The notes beneath the pieces are model-generated. The model was not told the DNA's origin. It saw only the letters and a list, made by a program, of their open reading frames with translations, and made no database searches. A DNA stretch of 15,000 bases from Chondrilla cf. caribensis (taxonomy: Eukaryota > Porifera > Demospongiae > Chondrillida > Chondrillidae): assembly GCA_964020155.1 (NCBI GenBank), contig OZ026546.1, positions 7,926,379 through 7,941,378 on the forward strand. Reading direction: 5' to 3'. Positions within the stretch are counted from its first letter, which is position 1, and each line of letters opens with the position of its first letter. Positions 1 to 10,017 of this stretch are shown piece by piece. The position numbers and the translations under genes were made by a program.

Positions 1-1337
1 ATATTGATCTATGTAACCCCTTTTGGAAGTACTACAAACCTGTTGGTGTCCAAATAGATAAGTTATGTAGGCGCTGACATGTATACTGCCACCCAGTGCC
101 CTTGTACATTGAAAAATTATGCTCTTCTAAATATAGTTATGATTGCAGACCATGTGCGGAGATGGAAACCACTTTAGAGTTAGTTCACAATCCAAGCTGG
201 GTTTGATAATAATATTAGCTTGACAGTTCCCTTAAATATACTATGAGCTATACGTATATGCCATGACAAGTGATTGACATATTCCTCCCTATTCTCTCTC
301 TCATACATTGGAAAATACTAAGCACCTCTGAATGTAGCTAAAGTTACAGGCCACATACGGATATGAGGAGTGTTCTAGAATTTAATTCTTGACCAGATCA
401 AATATCAGCTTGACAACCCCCTCCCCCCTCTGCTATGAGGTACCAAGAGGCGCTTAGTGTTATTCTCCCTATTCACTCCCATACATATCAAGTAGCTCTG
501 CATGTAGCTATGGTAGGATGTCATATACGGAAATGGGAGATGTTTTCATTTAGGTACTGACATTTCTAGCTAGTTGTGGAGTTTGAGTAAGAGTACATTG
601 ATTTTTGTTTACCAGAAGTTTTCCAAACAGCTAGCAGGTGGAGTGTACGTTTGCTATTCAAGTGGAGTTTTATTCACAAGAACATGTATACATAATGACT
701 TGTATTAGGTTGACCTATTTAGTACACACATCACATGTAAGTCTGCATTAATTTTATACATGTATTGCATATCATTATTGACATGTGATGGTCCTTTTCT
801 TGATAGTGAATCAGATTTGCTTGCTTCACATTGATATGTATGTGTGCATTTTCTGTATATGTCCACTCACTACATGTGTGTCAATGGAAGTGTACGGTAC
901 ATACATTGCACATGTCGGTGTTTTCTCAAGCTACCTGTTAGTGACCTGTCTATTTTTCACTTTGAATAGACTAAGTAGAAATATGTAGTAACATTATGTA
1001 ATTATAACTCAATATATTTACACACATATTTGCACAATCAACTACATACACATGCACACAAACACACACATATGCAGTTATGCAATTATCATTCTCTTAC
1101 TGGGATTGTGTTCTGGTGACAAAATGATCAATATGTATATAGCTGAGTTAGCAATTGTATACTGTGATATAGAGTGACATAACATATGTCCTACATCCTA
1201 TAAAATTTTCAGCAATTAATGCAAATTCAAATGACCAATTGCAAGCTCTCAAGTGGAGGCATATACGTACAAAGTACATATTCATAACAGATTGTGAGTA
1301 ACCCTTGGTTACGTGCATAATTTGTACATAATGTAGT
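1..1337. other. Non-genic AT-rich stretch
   Basis: No exon with a convincing coding signal was found on either strand. The open frames are short, low in complexity and unlike any family I know. The left part holds a degenerate tandem repeat, described separately. The remainder (about 560-1337) is AT-rich sequence with many TACGTA and TGTACA words and no structure I can name. Confidence 0.55.
107..545 (+). repeat. Degenerate tandem repeat, ~180-200 bp period
   Basis: Three diverged units can be aligned by eye, beginning near 107, 305 and 482. Shared landmarks in the same order are an ACATTG/ACATAT start, a run resembling CTCTGAATGTAGCTA, a CATACGGA-type word followed by GATG or GAGG, then (units 1 and 2) AGCTTGACA and CTATGAG. 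A pyrimidine-rich CTCCCTATTC spacer precedes units 2 and 3. Divergence is high, so this is an old satellite-like or intronic duplication. No coding function is seen. Confidence 0.4.
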
Positions 1338-1875
1338 TTGTTGTGTGATCTCACCTACTCTCCTCCTTCAAATCTATAATTAGTCATGTAAACATTTGAG
1401 GGGGTCCAGGTTAGTATAATATATATATTAAGGCCCTGTTTACACGGGTTCAAGTGAAACCTCACCTAAACCTAGGCCTATCCGTAGTTGTTGAGCATGT
1501 CCCCGGTCATGAATAATGTTATAGTGGGAGTTACCTCATATACGTATATACCTTATGTAGGTCATGTGAATTACGTAGGTCATGTGAGTTACGTAGGTCA
1601 TGTGAGTTACGTAGGTCATGTGAGTTTACGTCAGGTACACATGGTGTGATTCTCATGATCGATTTGGATGAGACCCAACCCTAGTTGGAATGACAACACA
1701 ATATGTTGTTCCAATCAGTGCTCTAATGTAAACAGACTCTACACCTGGTTACATCAATAATTACACATTAGTGCTATACTAAAGTACGTAGAGCCTCACA
1801 ACTGAGGCCAGCATTTGGGCAAAGAAATGTGATCTCATTATGTATACTTCATTGTAAAGAGTAAATTAAATGCAG
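1338..1875 (+). repeat. Dispersed repeat, copy A
   Basis: This segment matches 2864-3311 in the same orientation. Shared blocks in order are AGTCATGTAAACATTTGAG, GGTCATGAATAATGTTAT, the GTAGGTCATGTGAGTT array, GTACACATGGTGTGATTCTC, TTGTTCCAATCAGTGCTC, and GAAATGTGATCTCA near the end. A small imperfect hairpin (TTGGAA ... TTCCAA) lies about 1686-1714. Copy A alone contains a ~60 bp block (about 1430-1490) beginning with GCCCTGTTTACAC. No coding capacity is visible. It is probably a non-autonomous mobile element or a segmental duplication. Confidence 0.7.
1557..1628 (+). repeat. 18-bp tandem array (GTAGGTCATGTGAGTTAC) x4
   Basis: Four head-to-tail units begin at 1557, 1575, 1593 and 1611. Each contains the core TCATGTGA, an E-box-like CATGTG. 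The homologous place in copy B (about 2986-3030) has only about two units, so the array expanded after the copies separated. Confidence 0.85.
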
Positions 1876-2072
1876 TTTAAGAAATCCTGATACTATATGA
1901 AAAGCTACTGTCCTAACACAGGGGTGGTTGCATACATTCGGTACATGCTGTACAGTACTCAGTACAACAGTATGCTATTATAGTCCAAAAGTGGAATTCT
2001 ACTGCATGTCTGATATGAATAATTGTCCATTTGTAGTACTGTTAGTAGTGTCATGCTCAATGCATGCACAAA

Positions 2073-2318
<246 letters not shown>

Positions 2319-2320
<2 letters not shown>

Positions 2321-2660
2321 ATTTCTTTATAGTTGTAGGAATACTGTTCAACACGTCTATAGCAATATTCAAACAATTCTTTTCACAAATTAATAATTCG
2401 TGCAACGTTTCACCCATCACGGGCTTCTTCAAAATTCAGGCACATATAATACAAAACTCAAATCATTGGCTACACCTAATAGTTACCCATTGGCCAGTAA
2501 ATGACCAATGAGATATCAAGTGGATGTAACATTCATAATATGTCCTTGATCAGGATGTTCCACACTGGGCTGAAGGGGCAATTGATTAATTTGTGAAAAG
2601 AATTGTTTGAATATCACTATAGACGTGTTGAACAGTAGTCCTACAACTATGAAGAAATAC
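2319..2660. mobile_element. Fold-back/MITE-like element with 76-bp inverted arms
   Basis: The left arm 2319-2394 and right arm 2585-2660 are reverse complements at 72 of 76 positions by my count. They start GTATTTCTT and end AAGAAATAC, enclosing a ~190 bp centre. A TA sits one base inside each end, which would suit a Tc1/mariner-type TA insertion, but the left flank is CA repeat so a target duplication cannot be judged. The centre has no transposase frame. The element is therefore a non-autonomous MITE or foldback, inserted next to a CA tract or seeding one. Confidence 0.8.
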
Positions 2661-2863
2661 AACCAACATGTCTAACAACTTTCACATGTTCGCACACACA
2701 TATGCCATATATATAGGTGTCTTCCTTCTTTCAGCAGATCTGACTAATCTTCAAAGTGGAAGCATAATACATTGTATGCTTTTGCTATGTATTATGTATT
2801 TCTATAATATGCAGGGTCTTGTTACACATGACATGCTGGATATGGTATACTGTCATGCAATGT
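2661..2863. other. Unique spacer between the fold-back element and repeat copy B
   Basis: About 200 bp with no recognised gene or repeat. A short open frame on the plus strand is rich in hydrophobic residues but has no family resemblance. Confidence 0.4.
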
Positions 2864-3311
2864 GGTGTGTTGTGTGGTCCTACCCACTCTCAGTCATGTA
2901 AACATTTGAGGGGGTCATGGTTGTGGAATGTGCATGTGGTTGTTGACTGGCAAACCTGGTCATGAATAATGTTATCTATGTGAGTTACCTCATGTACCTC
3001 ATGTGAGTTATGTAGGTCATGTGAGTTTACGTCAAGTACACATGGTGTGATTCTCATGATTGATTTGGATGTGACCCAACCCTAGTTGGAATGAACATAC
3101 AATATGTTGTTCCAATCAGTGCTCTAATGTAAACAGACTCTGCACCTGGTTACATCAATAATTACACATTAGTGCTATACTAAAGTACATAGAGCCTCAC
3201 AACTGATCATGAGGCCAGCATTTGGGCCAAGAAATGTGATCTCAATTTGATGTGGTCCTATGTAATTTTGATGTTGATGTAGTACTTCATATAGAGAGAG
3301 TAAATTTTGAT
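2864..3311 (+). repeat. Dispersed repeat, copy B
   Basis: Second copy of the repeat at 1338-1875, same strand, offset by about 1.5 kb. It lacks most of the GCCCTGTTTACAC block of copy A, has a shorter 18-bp array, and carries small extra pieces (for example TGATCATG near 3204 and a TTTTGATGTTGATG stretch near 3271). The two copies flank the CA tract and the fold-back element. Confidence 0.7.
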
Positions 3312-3641
3312 GTTGAATAATGCATGCATAATATTATAAAGGAAAACACCTGTATGTTATAAAAGGTGTGTACTTTGAGCATATAATATCTTTTCTGTCA
3401 TCGCTAGGAATATAATAGGGAACACATTACAATGATGATGGAGGCTTCCCTCGGATGTAAACAAATTATAAATGTGTTGGACACATATTATGTCCATTCA
3501 CTCAGTAAAGCCATGTACATGTTGCATTCTTCTAATTTATTTTGTAAGTGGCAGAGTGAGACTAGTACTCTTTCGAATCTGCTGTAACTGTGTGTACTAC
3601 ATGGAGTGTAGACTTTGAGTGGTAGCTGATTGATGTTCTCG
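3312..3641. other. Unannotated spacer
   Basis: AT-rich sequence between repeat copy B and the 16-bp minisatellite. I see no exon, repeat or RNA gene in it. Confidence 0.4.
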
Positions 3642-3817
3642 CCCATTGCTACATACACCCATTGCTACATACACCCATTGCTACATACACCCATTGCTAC
3701 ATACACCCATTGCTACATACACCTATTGCTACATCCACCTATTGCTACATACACCTATTGCTACATACACCTATTGCTACATACACCCATTGCTGCATAC
3801 ATCCATTGCTTCATATT
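3642..3817 (+). repeat. 16-bp minisatellite, ~11 units
   Basis: Units of CCCATTGCTACATACA start every 16 bp from 3642 to 3802. The first five units are CCC-type, the next four are CCT-type, and the last two drift (GCTGCATA, GCTTCATA). Since 16 is not a multiple of 3, all three frames stay open and encode the same His/Tyr/Leu/Pro-rich cycle. These open frames are not genes. Confidence 0.9.
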
Positions 3818-3985
3818 GTAGAATGTTGGAATTTCCTTGAAACCCCTACAATTTGCAGTGAAATTGGATGAAAATTCACTGAACCAAGTTGTTATTCAAG
3901 TTAGAAAACACATTATACAGAGGATATGAATCTTGTGTGCATTCACATCCATTCTGCAATTGTGCATATAATGTGCATACTGTAC

Positions 3986-4030
3986 TTGTGTGTGTGTGTG
4001 CGTGTGCGTGTGCGTGTGCATGTGTGTGTG

Positions 4031-4083
<53 letters not shown>

Positions 4084-4119
4084 TGCTTGTGTATGTGTGT
4101 GTGTGTAGTGCTTGTGTGT
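3986..4119 (+). repeat. GT microsatellite with GTGTGC variants
   Basis: GT dinucleotide tract with GCGTGT interruptions on the left, a pure run around 4034-4080, and a doubled TAGTGCTTGTGT motif at its right end (about 4081 and 4107). No coding significance. Confidence 0.9.
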
Positions 4120-4325
4120 GGTTGGGGCCAATATACGTACGTTTTATATCCATTTGGGGAAGACATAATGTTAACCGCAGAAGATCGTAAGATGATGTAA
4201 TAGGTATGACGTTTGTATAGTCGACGCCTCCCACACCCATAGGTACCCGGCTACACTTCTTGATTCTTTTTGAATAGATTTCAAAGGAGGTTGAGATAGT
4301 TATCTGAAGATTATGGATTTCACCT

Positions 4326-4502
4326 TGGGTTACAGGTAAATTATATGGTTTTTAGTTAGTTTTATCAAAGATTGGTCCTTGAATAGTTATAGTGAGAACA
4401 GGATTTACCTCAGTCATCAAGTACGTATAACCATAACCTTCCTTACCGACTATGTACGTATTATAGTATTGTAACAACTGGATCGCTTTCTATCCCAATT
4501 GA
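4326..4502 (+). repeat. Short repeat pair, first copies
   Basis: Two blocks recur downstream: TGGGTTACAGGTAAATTATA at 4326 (again at 4910) and a ~65 bp block from 4438, starting CTTCCTTACCGACTATG and ending ATTGAGAC (again at 4781). The first 65-bp copy carries a 10-bp insertion after TACGTATT. The block order differs between copies (4326 before 4438, but 4910 after 4781), so this is a rearranged duplication rather than a simple tandem. Confidence 0.7.
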
Positions 4503-4780
4503 GACGTCTGTGAGTTTATTTTCGAGTCGTATGCTTACAGTACTTCATACACCGGCCGCGGTTACATAAGATCAGAAGTTGGGAAGATTAATGGTCATCT
4601 CACTTGGATGGACATTCATTTTTCAGTTTATCTATGATGGTTGTGAAACACTATCAGATCTCTTGACTCAATGTGGTGCATATGTGTGATTTGCACTTAC
4701 TGGAATTAGTAACTGACATAGCTGATGTGAGGTCATGTCTAGAATTTGGTTGTCCTTTGAATCCTTGTGTATATACCTAT

Positions 4781-4930
4781 CTTCCTTACCGACTATGTAC
4801 GTATTAACAACTGGATCGCTTTCAAGCCTAATTGAGATAAGTGGTCTTACAAGTATAATTTTATAACACCTGATACCTGATACAACGTTCACGTTTCGAC
4901 CACTTTTGTTGGGTTACAGGTAAATTATAT
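4781..4930 (+). repeat. Short repeat pair, second copies
   Basis: Partners of the blocks at 4438 and 4326. The 4781-4840 copy lacks the 10-bp insertion. The GGGTTACAGGTAAATTATAT block here runs straight into the hairpin upstream of the receptor start codon. Confidence 0.7.
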
Positions 4931-4972
4931 TCCAACCGCCGGACAGGAGTCTCCGCCCTCGGCGGTTGGAAT
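4929..4972. promoter_or_regulatory. GC-rich inverted repeat upstream of receptor start
   Basis: A perfect 13-bp stem, ATTCCAACCGCCG (4929-4941) and CGGCGGTTGGAAT (4960-4972), encloses an 18-nt loop. It sits 92 bp before the proposed ATG and is markedly GC-richer than its surroundings. It may be a 5'-UTR hairpin, a symmetric protein-binding site or a small mobile-element remnant. The regulatory role is inferred from position only. Confidence 0.45.
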
Positions 4973-5063
4973 CGGTTCTGTCTGGTTGCCTGGGCTACTT
5001 GGGTTGCGCCATACTATGATAGACCCCGCACACTCAGACCTGCAGTACGTAGACGATATCAGG

Positions 5064-5106
5064 ATGGTCCTCTGGTGGATACTGTTAACTTTGCCATGGA
5101 TCGAAG
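5064..5106 (+). CDS. Receptor exon 1: signal peptide
   Basis: ATG at 5064 begins MVLWWILLTLPWIE, a typical hydrophobic leader. The donor AAG|GTAAGT is strong and leaves phase 1; joined to exon 2 the leader ends in a small-residue VSA that suits signal peptidase. An in-frame ATG at 4986 would add 26 polar residues before the hydrophobic core, so the later start is preferred. The 5' UTR start is not visible. Confidence 0.65.
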
Positions 5107-5902
5107 GTAAGTTTATATCGTTTTATTTGTTTCGTCCGAAAGTGATGTTTAGAGCCGAGGTTACTTCTGAGGGTTTCCCGACATTTTACAGCGTTTGACC
5201 CATGTTCTAGCTTTTGTCCGGTAATTGATACTAACAAAAATGCGTGCTACAAAGCGACGAAATGATAATTTCAAGCCAATTTCATAGGCGACGTGAAGAG
5301 GAAGAAAAACTGCAAAACGGTACTTGTTGAAAGTTACTACGATACGAGTGTCCGGGAATAGATTTGTCAGGAAGTTAAACCATAGATGGCTTTGTGTATG
5401 TAGTAACGTTACCATCCAGCTGTATCGTTTCAAGTACATCTATCAGTGTAAGAATTGTTATGGATATACAGTAACAATTAAACGTAACGTATAAATAAAA
5501 TACCAGTAACATTGAGGATACAATGTAATTTGGATTGTCGCTGGGTCAGAACATTCGTTGGACATTTGTTCTAGCTGCATAGCATAGGCTTCACTCTATA
5601 CACAATGAATGATTGTTGTGTAGTCGTGGTGTTGTCTTGGATAGCAATGTGTACTGTTTTGCAATTATAGAGCTGACTGGCTGAGTAGCCATTGGACCAC
5701 TTTGTGTAATCATGCCGTATTATTGTGATTGCACCATTTGTCCTTAGAAATGAGCATTATTGTGCTCAAGTTTGTAGATATGAGTATATACCCGTAGATC
5801 ACAATTTGTACAGTGTTTTCATTGCTTTCAATTCCTTGGCTAGGGAAATAAATAGAAATTGCTACTTGTGTGTTTGTGTGTGTGTGTGTATATGTGTGTA
5901 TA

Positions 5903-5979
<77 letters not shown>

Positions 5980-8878
5980 ATACATGCAACTTGCTGTGGG
6001 TAGGAGACATAAAATTTGCTCCCAAGACACTTCTAGTCCCATGACTTCGTCTCCTTGGACAAACAAAGGGGGTCCACGATCAATCCAGAAGCAGACCAGC
6101 ATCAAGGTTCATCATGGGTATTCTTTGCTGGATCTCAAGAGCTTCAATGACCCTTCTTCTTACCCAATTGCAAATGCTCTCCCTTGCAAGGATTGTAGCT
6201 TCTTGCCAGTTGATGTTGTGTGGAGTCCTCTGGACGTGCATGGCATCCCCATTCCCACAAACACACACACACTTCACTAGACTGCGTTTCTCAACGCTCC
6301 CAATTCCCAATGGATTTTCCCAACATCAGTTGGAAACATTGCAGTCCAAATCCCTATTCAAATGATCAGATCTGATTTACTTATCTCTTTTATCTTTACA
6401 GTATCAGCTCAAGGTCCTGTCCTCACTGTGACGTCAAAACAAAAGTGTTTCGGTAGTAGAGTGGACCTGCTCTGTACTCATCCTGATCCTTTTGCTGACC
6501 CTGTCAAGTACTTTCCCCAAGGTATCACCTGGGCTGAGGATGGTACTGCTATTGACTTCACTGATTCAGCTAATGCAAGGTTCACTCTTGGCATATTAAA
6601 CAGTACAGCCTCAACACTATCGTTTGACATCACTAAAGAAGACCTTAGAGATAGAGTGATCCTGTATACTTGCTTTCTTGTCAAAAACAATACTAATCGT
6701 GACCGTGATGAGAGTAAGGCTTTAGTGGTGGACCCTCCAGGTGAGTAGACACTGCATGTTCAATATTAATTTAAAGAAATCATGATTAGAACTGATTGCT
6801 GATTAGAACGGTCTACTCGGGTCATGTAGACAGTTATCTGTTAGCTGATGTGGTAATACATGCACACACGTGTGTGCATGTGGTGCATTATGTGACAATT
6901 ATACAGTACTCAATATCTGTGATTGTGGAACATGTCCATTTGCACTTCTACGGTTTCCAAAAAGCACAAATTTTGCCAATATAATATTTCTTCGTTTATC
7001 TCCATAAATTTCCTCAAAGTGTGGTAATGGTAAATTCATAAGATAGAGCACTTTCTAAGCTTCATTTCAATGTAATTTTCGTCTCTATAACTCTCAATAT
7101 CGCGAAGATCAGCTGATCAATGTACACCGGCCATACAAAATATAAATTTATCGATCGGGTCTCGGAAAACCGGCTAAAGATAATAATTCAGGTATCTATC
7201 AATAGAATAGGTGATTTTTTAAAAACTTCTGTTTGCTAGATTTTTATAGCACAAGTAGATTTTGAGAAAAATGGGTTTAAGTGTGATTTTGAAAGGAGGT
7301 ACCAAATAAATACGTAAATATCTTCTCAGAAAAAGCACATATATTTCTAGCAAACAGAAAAGATGAACATTTATGTATGCTAACCTATGAAGTCACCACT
7401 GATGTCACTGCTTGTCTCTGACGAACCCAGTTCATCATTGAAACCCGTGTCCTCGAAGGTATCGAGCAAGAGCCATAATTCACATGAATATCATGTGACA
7501 GATTGGGCTACGTCATTATCTTGCCAAGTCAAGTGTTATTGGAATAATGTTTCTGATGTTGACTAATTATGTTGATTATCTTCATTTCAACATCTAGTTT
7601 AGTCTGTGTAATCACTTCATCCAATTTTTTTTAATCAGATAATCATATTACATAAGCAGGTGTGTGGTAATAATGAGAATGGAGAAAAGAGAAAAACTGG
7701 CAACTGTAGGACTCAAACCCAATACCAGGAATCGTGCTACTTATGTGACGCTTTTTGCGAGGGGAAGCTTCACTGCATATTGAAATCCAACTACATGCAC
7801 TCTAAGACTCATTTAAAATCATACAACATTGAGAAATGTCTACTTTCAAGAAAGTCTGGCGAAGAAGATAAGCTTTCTTTCTCGGAATCATCTACTTTGC
7901 AAGTCTGCGTGGTGGGGGTGTTGATATGGAAGGGTTTCTTCAGTTTTTGCAACGTATGATGAAAATATTGGCTATGCCTGGTAGATTGAGCATAATGTTG
8001 AAGGCTAATATAAGGATTTGGACCGATAACACGTCAAAAAGACAAGTTATCTGAAAACAGGATATATTGTTCTCTAATAATATTCATATCTTAAATGCAA
8101 ACGGTGCCTGACCTGCCACCTTAATGCCATCCTATTGACGCCTAGTAAGAAAGGTGGACATGTCCCACATGCGTGTTCATCAGAGCAGCAGTAATAAATG
8201 TCACTCACACACACACACATGCACGCACACACGCTTTACTTACTTTTAAGTATTCATTTCAATGACCGAAGCCTTTGCTGTCCAGATGAAATGAATGCAT
8301 AATTTTGGCAAACACTAGCTACATATGTAGTAACGTGAATAGTTATACATGCTATTCCTGGTTAACTGAAGAGAAACTGAGTCCACTTTGTCCTGAGTTT
8401 GATTTTCTGGGTTAAATGCATGGCTTTGAGGTCAAAATGATTGGATTCACTATTGACCATGTTTCCAGTGATACTTGCTTGGTGTTTCCATTGAATTGAG
8501 TCAATCAAATGCCTCATTTAAACATACAAATGCATATATGCAATAGACCTTGGAATATACATACTGTATAGCAGGAAATTTTTACAGGACAAAATTTTTA
8601 CAGATTTCATGATTGGCCCAACATCCACAAAAACAAGTAATTTGAGTTCAAAAACTCGTGGGGCTGCCGCCCCCCGCACTTGAATTACTTGAGCATCTTA
8701 CTTAGGTTTAGAAGAACCTTCCTTGAAATTATTACGTTCGGCCGAGCTTCAGCGCACGAATTCTAGCCCAATTTCAAATTGTCGGCGTTCGAAATTGGCC
8801 ATTTTTTATTCGCACAATATAAATTATAATATAAATTCATTGTTGCGGCTACGCCTACGAACACGTATTATATATTTA

Positions 8879-8909
<31 letters not shown>

Positions 8910-9951
8910 ATATATTATATATATATATATATATATCGGACGAGCGTTACATACCAGAAGTCAAAATGAAAACAATATCCGATAAAAAATCCATGAATTG
9001 GGCATTCTCATTGTTCTATCATATGACCGTGGCCAGCATCTGCGAAAATTTTATTTGTGAATTTTAATTTTTGGAGCCATCTGTGAAAATTTTATCCCGC
9101 AAAAATTTCCCACTAGACGGTAATTCATAATATCTTTAGTCTGACGAAGATGGTTAGGCCCAGTTAATGTGTAGTACATACACATTATCGTTTTTTGGTG
9201 GACATTGTATGTATGTATAGTGACATGTGTGTACATACATGTATGTACATGTGTGGAAGGAAGTTGTTAATTGTAGAGTGATGTCATCCATATACTGAAT
9301 TGTTAATGTACTCACCTGGATAATCTCATGGCTGCACAGACGTTCACAAGTACACATACAAGTGACAATATAGTATATTGTTGCTATGTACATATGTAGG
9401 CACATATAATAATGCTTGTGCACTATGCTACAATGGGCAAACTGAGCCTTTATGACACCTTAAAAAAATGATAAAACTTAGTTGAGTTGTTGAATTCGAA
9501 GTTAAAGGACATTGTCCAGGAGATGGGTTTTGCAGTTGCTATGAATTGAAGGTTTTTCTCTTGATACTTGTTATCAAGATAATGAAGTTCAGTGTTCAGT
9601 ATGATTTTGATGACATAACCATGGAAACAGGTATATGTTGTATTTCCACTTGTGTTCCACAGAGAAGCCATATAGTCCTATCATAACCTCACTGCCTAGC
9701 AGCTCCTCTAACATGATCAAGTGGACTCATGACAAAAGATGCTATATTAACCATACCTTTGGTTTCAACCTCACTTGGACCAAGATGGTTGACCCACCTG
9801 ACTCACCCTCCTCTGGGAGCAATATGACCACAGCCACTCAGTATGACTTCAGTAGTCTACCTCGAGGAGAGTATTCAGTGAGTATCCGAGCACAGTGTAT
9901 TGAGGATACCTCTATTGAGAGTGATGTGACCACTACCAGGATTAGCTTGAC

Positions 9952-10017
<66 letters not shown>

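Larger units (their letters stand above)
5107..6401 (+). other. Intron 1
   Basis: A 1,295-bp intron from GTAAGT to a pyrimidine-rich TTTATCTTTACAG. The first ~350 bp are relatively CpG-containing and hold a 92-codon minus-strand open frame (5161-5439) that I do not recognise. The rest contains a GT microsatellite and a retroelement fragment, listed separately. Confidence 0.65.
6741..9662 (+). other. Intron 2
   Basis: A 2,922-bp intron from GTGAGT to TGTGTTCCACAG. It contains a 24-bp palindrome (6858-6881), a pair of 14-bp inverted repeats (7227/7346), a short CA tract (about 8202-8230), and an inverted-repeat element (8562-9122). A ~100-codon plus-strand open frame (7660-7959) with several Cys and His residues lies inside. 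I see no matching splice phase or family for it and do not call it a gene. Confidence 0.6.

Noticed and set aside
2396..2440. Hammerhead-ribozyme-like motif on the minus strand of the fold-back element (TTGAAGA ... GGGTGAAAC)
   Set aside because: The essential first C of the CUGANGA core is U, and I cannot draw stem III with a correct UH cleavage site. A covariance-model search could reverse this.
3630..3871. Three overlapping repeat-protein open frames
   Set aside because: They are produced by the 16-bp minisatellite staying open in all frames, with no start context or flanking coding sequence.
5161..5439. 92-codon minus-strand open frame in intron 1
   Set aside because: No recognised motif or splice partner, and it overlaps intronic sequence next to exon 1.
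7680..7730. tRNA-like B box (GGTTTGAGTCC) on the minus strand
   Set aside because: No acceptable A box, anticodon arm or acceptor stem could be folded around it. It may be a decayed SINE but cannot be supported.
7660..7959. 100-codon plus-strand open frame with CYLCDAFC and scattered His/Cys
   Set aside because: Resemblance to a zinc finger is too weak, it lies within intron 2, and its ends do not fit the receptor's splice phase.
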